A DNA stretch of 7,010 nt from Bacteroidota bacterium (lineage in GTDB: Bacteria; Bacteroidota; Ignavibacteria; SZUA-365): assembly GCA_018224345.1 (NCBI GenBank), contig JAGTUW010000170.1:1-7010 (forward strand), read 5' to 3'. The notes beneath the pieces were generated by a model that was not told the origin of the DNA, made no database searches, and worked only from the letters and a program-made list of their open reading frames with translations. Of this stretch, positions 5,389 to 7,010 are shown in pieces (within the stretch, counting starts at the first letter, position 1; each line of letters begins with the position of its first letter). Both the position numbers and the translations under genes were made by a program.

Positions 5389-6663
5389 ATGGCCTCGTAT
5401 TTATTCAAACATGCACGCATAATCGATCCCGTTGCGGGGCTTGATACACAGAAAGACATACTCGTCGTCGATACTGTCATCGAACGTATCGGAGAAGGGC
5501 TCTCAGCTTCCGATGCGGAAGTCATCGACCTGAAAGGTGCGTTCATTACACCCGGGCTTTGCGACATGCACGTGCATTTCCGCGAACCGGGACAGGAGCA
5601 CAAGGAAGATATCGCAAGTGGTGCTGCTGCGGCAGCAGCCGGTGGGTTTACCGCCGTCGCCTGCATGCCCAATACCGATCCACCAATAGATAACGCATCC
5701 GTCGCCCTGTTTGTCTACGGAAAAGCCAAGGGACTGCCCGTCGATGTCTATCCCATTGGTGCGATCACGAAAGGACGCAAGGGAGAATCCATCGCACCAA
5801 TGATAGAGCTGCGTGAAGCCGGCGCTGTGGGATTCTCCGATGACGGGAGTCCCGTCACCAACACCCGAGTTCTGCGTACCGCTCTTGAATACGCATCGAT
5901 GCTTGATCTGCCCCTGATTCAGCATGCAGAAGATCCACAGCTTTTCGCCGGTGGCGCGATGAATGAAAGTCTTGTGTCGACCGAACTGGGCCTCCCACCG
6001 ATTTCACGTTTATCCGAGGACGCCGTCGTCACACGCGATCTTCTTTTTACCGAATATGTCAACGGCTGTTATCATCTCGCACACATGAGTACATCAGGAG
6101 CGGCCGATGCCGTCCGCGCCGCCAAGGCCCGCGGCCTCAGGGTGAGCTGTGAAGTCGCTCCACATCATTTTACGCTCACCGACGAAGCAGTGCGTGGTTT
6201 TGATTCGAATGTGAAGATGAACCCTCCGCTCCGCACTGCCGACGACGTCCAGGCAATGAAAGAAGCATTGCGGGATGGAACCGCCGATGCCATCGCCACC
6301 GACCATGCCCCGCATGCTGGCTTTGAAAAAGAAGTGGAGTTCGTCTACGCACCATTCGGTATCATCGGTCTGGAGACGGCGTTCGGGCTCTCGGTGACAG
6401 AGTTGCTGCTGGATGATTGGCTGACACTACCGGACCTGATCGAGAAACTCTCTACGAACCCGAGACGCATCCTCCGACTTCCGGAACTTCGGATCGCCGA
6501 AGGGGAGACCGCGAACCTGAGTTTTCTCGATACAGAAACGCAGTGGATTGTCGATGCGGCACAATTCCGCTCAAAATCGCGCAACACACCATTTCATGGC
6601 CGCCAGCTTACAGGCCGTGCGTTGGGCATCTACAATAACGGTCAACTGATCCTCCATCGCTGA
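5389..6663 (+). CDS. pyrC: Dihydroorotase, class I (Bacillus-type)
   Basis: A 424-residue amidohydrolase-superfamily enzyme that cyclises carbamoyl aspartate to dihydroorotate, the third step of UMP synthesis. Metal-site residues expected from class I structures are all present: His61 and His63 in DMHVHFREPG (59-68), Asp151 in GFSDDG (148-153), His179 in LIQHAED (176-182), His232 in HLAHMST (229-235) and Asp305 in ATDHAPH (303-309). Substrate-binding Arg65, MPNTDPP (93-99) and MNPPLR (277-282) are also intact, so it is not one of the inactive PyrC-like paralogues found beside some pyrB genes. A short beta-sandwich segment is made from both ends (1-55 and about 370-424). The start at 5389 begins at the usual family N terminus (ASYLFKHARIIDP). 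The frame is open upstream to 5266, but those 41 residues lie wholly in pyrB. It is the last gene of the operon. Confidence 0.97.
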   Translation: MASYLFKHARIIDPVAGLDTQKDILVVDTVIERIGEGLSASDAEVIDLKGAFITPGLCDMHVHFREPGQEHKEDIASGAAAAAAGGFTAVACMPNTDPPIDNASVALFVYGKAKGLPVDVYPIGAITKGRKGESIAPMIELREAGAVGFSDDGSPVTNTRVLRTALEYASMLDLPLIQHAEDPQLFAGGAMNESLVSTELGLPPISRLSEDAVVTRDLLFTEYVNGCYHLAHMSTSGAADAVRAAKARGLRVSCEVAPHHFTLTDEAVRGFDSNVKMNPPLRTADDVQAMKEALRDGTADAIATDHAPHAGFEKEVEFVYAPFGIIGLETAFGLSVTELLLDDWLTLPDLIEKLSTNPRRILRLPELRIAEGETANLSFLDTETQWIVDAAQFRSKSRNTPFHGRQLTGRALGIYNNGQLILHR

Positions 6664-6680
6664 GGACTGCTGACAGAGAC

Positions 6681-6706
6681 CGGACAGTGCGGGACGCAGT
6701 GCCGGA
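6681..6706 (+). repeat. Short tandem-like direct repeat after pyrC
   Basis: CAGTGCGGGA (6685-6694) and CAGTGCCGGA (6697-6706) are 10-mers with one difference, offset by 12 bases. The same segment could fold as a weak stem, TGCG-GGA-CGCA (6688-6698), flanked by complementary CCGG at 6680-6683 and 6702-6705. It begins about 20 nt after the pyrC stop. No T-run follows, so a terminator role is only a possibility. Confidence 0.35.
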
Positions 6707-6751
6707 GATATACGATAGAGCATACACATACAGCGACAGCGCAGCTTCTGT

Positions 6752-6797
6752 AGAACTGTGGGACCTGAGCTTCCATAGCAGCCCCCCACAGGGTTCT
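6752..6797. repeat. Imperfect hairpin between pyrC and the lipoprotein gene
   Basis: CTGTGGG (6756-6762) pairs with CCCACAG (6785-6791), and AGAA (6752-6755) pairs with TTCT (6794-6797) past a two-base GG bulge, giving 11 pairs around a 22-nt loop. It is the best candidate for a structure ending the pyr transcript, but no U-tract follows on either strand. It directly precedes the lipoprotein promoter candidate, so it could equally be a regulatory site. Confidence 0.4.
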
Positions 6798-6801
6798 GTA
6801 A

Positions 6802-6830
6802 TTGCCACGCTGTTTCCTATCACGTTTTAT
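6802..6830 (+). promoter_or_regulatory. Weak promoter candidate for the lipoprotein gene
   Basis: TTGCCA (6802-6807, 5/6 to TTGACA) is separated by 17 nt from TTTTAT (6825-6830, 4/6 to TATAAT), leaving a leader of only about 8 nt. Unlike the two promoter candidates in 2262-2623 it does not fit the TTTG-N20-TAnnTTTG pattern. The lipoprotein could alternatively be read through from the pyr operon. Confidence 0.3.
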
Positions 6831-6843
6831 TTGCGACTATAAC

Positions 6844-7010
6844 ATGAAACAGATGATGCTCCTGCTGCTGTTCGCTCTGCTGTCCGGGTGCAGCCCGAAA
6901 GAGGAACAGACCGACGAATATGACTTCGACTCCGGCCTGTTGTCCATTGATGGAGAAATGCTTGGTGCCGATGATGGGTATATAATTGAAAACGCTGGCA
7001 TCGCCGATGA
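6844..7010 (+). CDS. Lipoprotein of unknown function, N-terminal part (cut by the window edge)
   Basis: Fifty-five codons are visible and the frame is still open at the edge. The product begins with a short lipoprotein signal peptide, MKQMMLLLLFALLSGC: Lys2, a hydrophobic core of Leu/Met/Phe/Ala, and the lipobox LSGC with Cys16 as the lipidation site. The mature part starts CSPKEEQTDEYDFDSG and is strongly acidic, with no recognisable domain so far. The Lys-Glu-Glu and acidic run soon after the cysteine resembles lipoprotein export signals known from Bacteroidota, which send lipoproteins to the cell surface; that reading depends on the organism. ATG at 6844 is chosen because it gives the complete signal peptide; the ATGs at residues 4 and 5 would remove its only basic residue. 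No Shine-Dalgarno is visible. It is 180 nt from pyrC and probably a separate unit. Confidence 0.8.
   Translation, partial: MKQMMLLLLFALLSGCSPKEEQTDEYDFDSGLLSIDGEMLGADDGYIIENAGIAD

Larger units (their letters stand above)
2624..6663 (+). other. Putative operon cinA-pyrR-pyrB-pyrC
   Basis: Four co-directional genes with junctions of -4, +26 and +4 nt, preceded by one promoter candidate (2573-2604) and followed by a 180-nt gap. The tight spacing implies one transcript. It carries two of the first three UMP biosynthetic enzymes and their regulator behind a pyridine nucleotide recycling gene. The carbamoyl-phosphate synthase (carAB) and later genes (pyrD, pyrF, pyrE) are not in the window. Confidence 0.75.

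Noticed and set aside
4467..5672. 401-codon open frame on the minus strand opposite pyrB and pyrC
   Set aside because: It lies antisense to two fully conserved enzymes, has a low-complexity Ala/Ser/Cys-rich start and no recognisable motif or ribosome binding site; it is a codon-usage shadow.

Overview
The window is an ordinary-looking bacterial chromosomal segment of moderate GC (roughly 50-55% by eye). One gene points left: an EF-G-like translational GTPase (fusA2 type, 171-2261, minus). A compact rightward set follows: cinA (2624-3892), pyrR (3889-4431), pyrB (4458-5384) and pyrC (5389-6663). After a 180-nt gap, the first 55 codons of a lipoprotein gene (6844 onward) run off the right edge. 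All four complete plus-strand genes and fusA2 look intact, with catalytic motifs in place. No tRNA, rRNA, IS element, CRISPR array or phage gene is visible.

Layout. Bases 1-170 are non-coding as far as can be told and hold a strong nested hairpin (90-137) about 33 nt beyond the fusA2 stop. Bases 2262-2623 are a divergent intergenic region. It has one promoter-like element for each direction, both fitting TTTG-N20-TAnATTTA, the Bacteroidota-type arrangement. It also has a 16-bp palindrome just upstream of the fusA2 promoter. The plus-strand genes are packed like an operon: a 4-nt ATGA overlap between cinA and pyrR, a 26-nt gap to pyrB and a 4-nt gap to pyrC. The gap 6664-6843 holds a short direct repeat, an imperfect hairpin and a weak promoter candidate.

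How the genes work together. PyrB and PyrC catalyse steps two and three of de novo UMP synthesis (carbamoyl aspartate, then dihydroorotate). PyrR is the UMP/PRPP-sensing regulator and uracil phosphoribosyltransferase of the same pathway. CinA is an NMN deamidase/ADP-ribose pyrophosphatase-type enzyme of pyridine nucleotide recycling, so the operon would tie NAD salvage to pyrimidine synthesis. The predicted leader before cinA is too short (about 14 nt) for a Bacillus-style PyrR attenuator, and no convincing PyrR RNA site was found.

Organism. Promoter-like elements of Bacteroidota type, weak or absent Shine-Dalgarno sequences on several genes beside a perfect one on fusA2, an EF-G2-type paralogue and a lipoprotein with an acidic segment after its cysteine together suggest a member of the Bacteroidota/Chlorobiota (FCB) group, perhaps an Ignavibacteria-, Kapabacteria- or Rhodothermia-like lineage. 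This is an inference and cannot be fixed at genus level. No clear new biological system was found. The most interesting points are the matched divergent promoters with a palindrome between them, the CinA-Pyr linkage and the paralogue-type GTPase.
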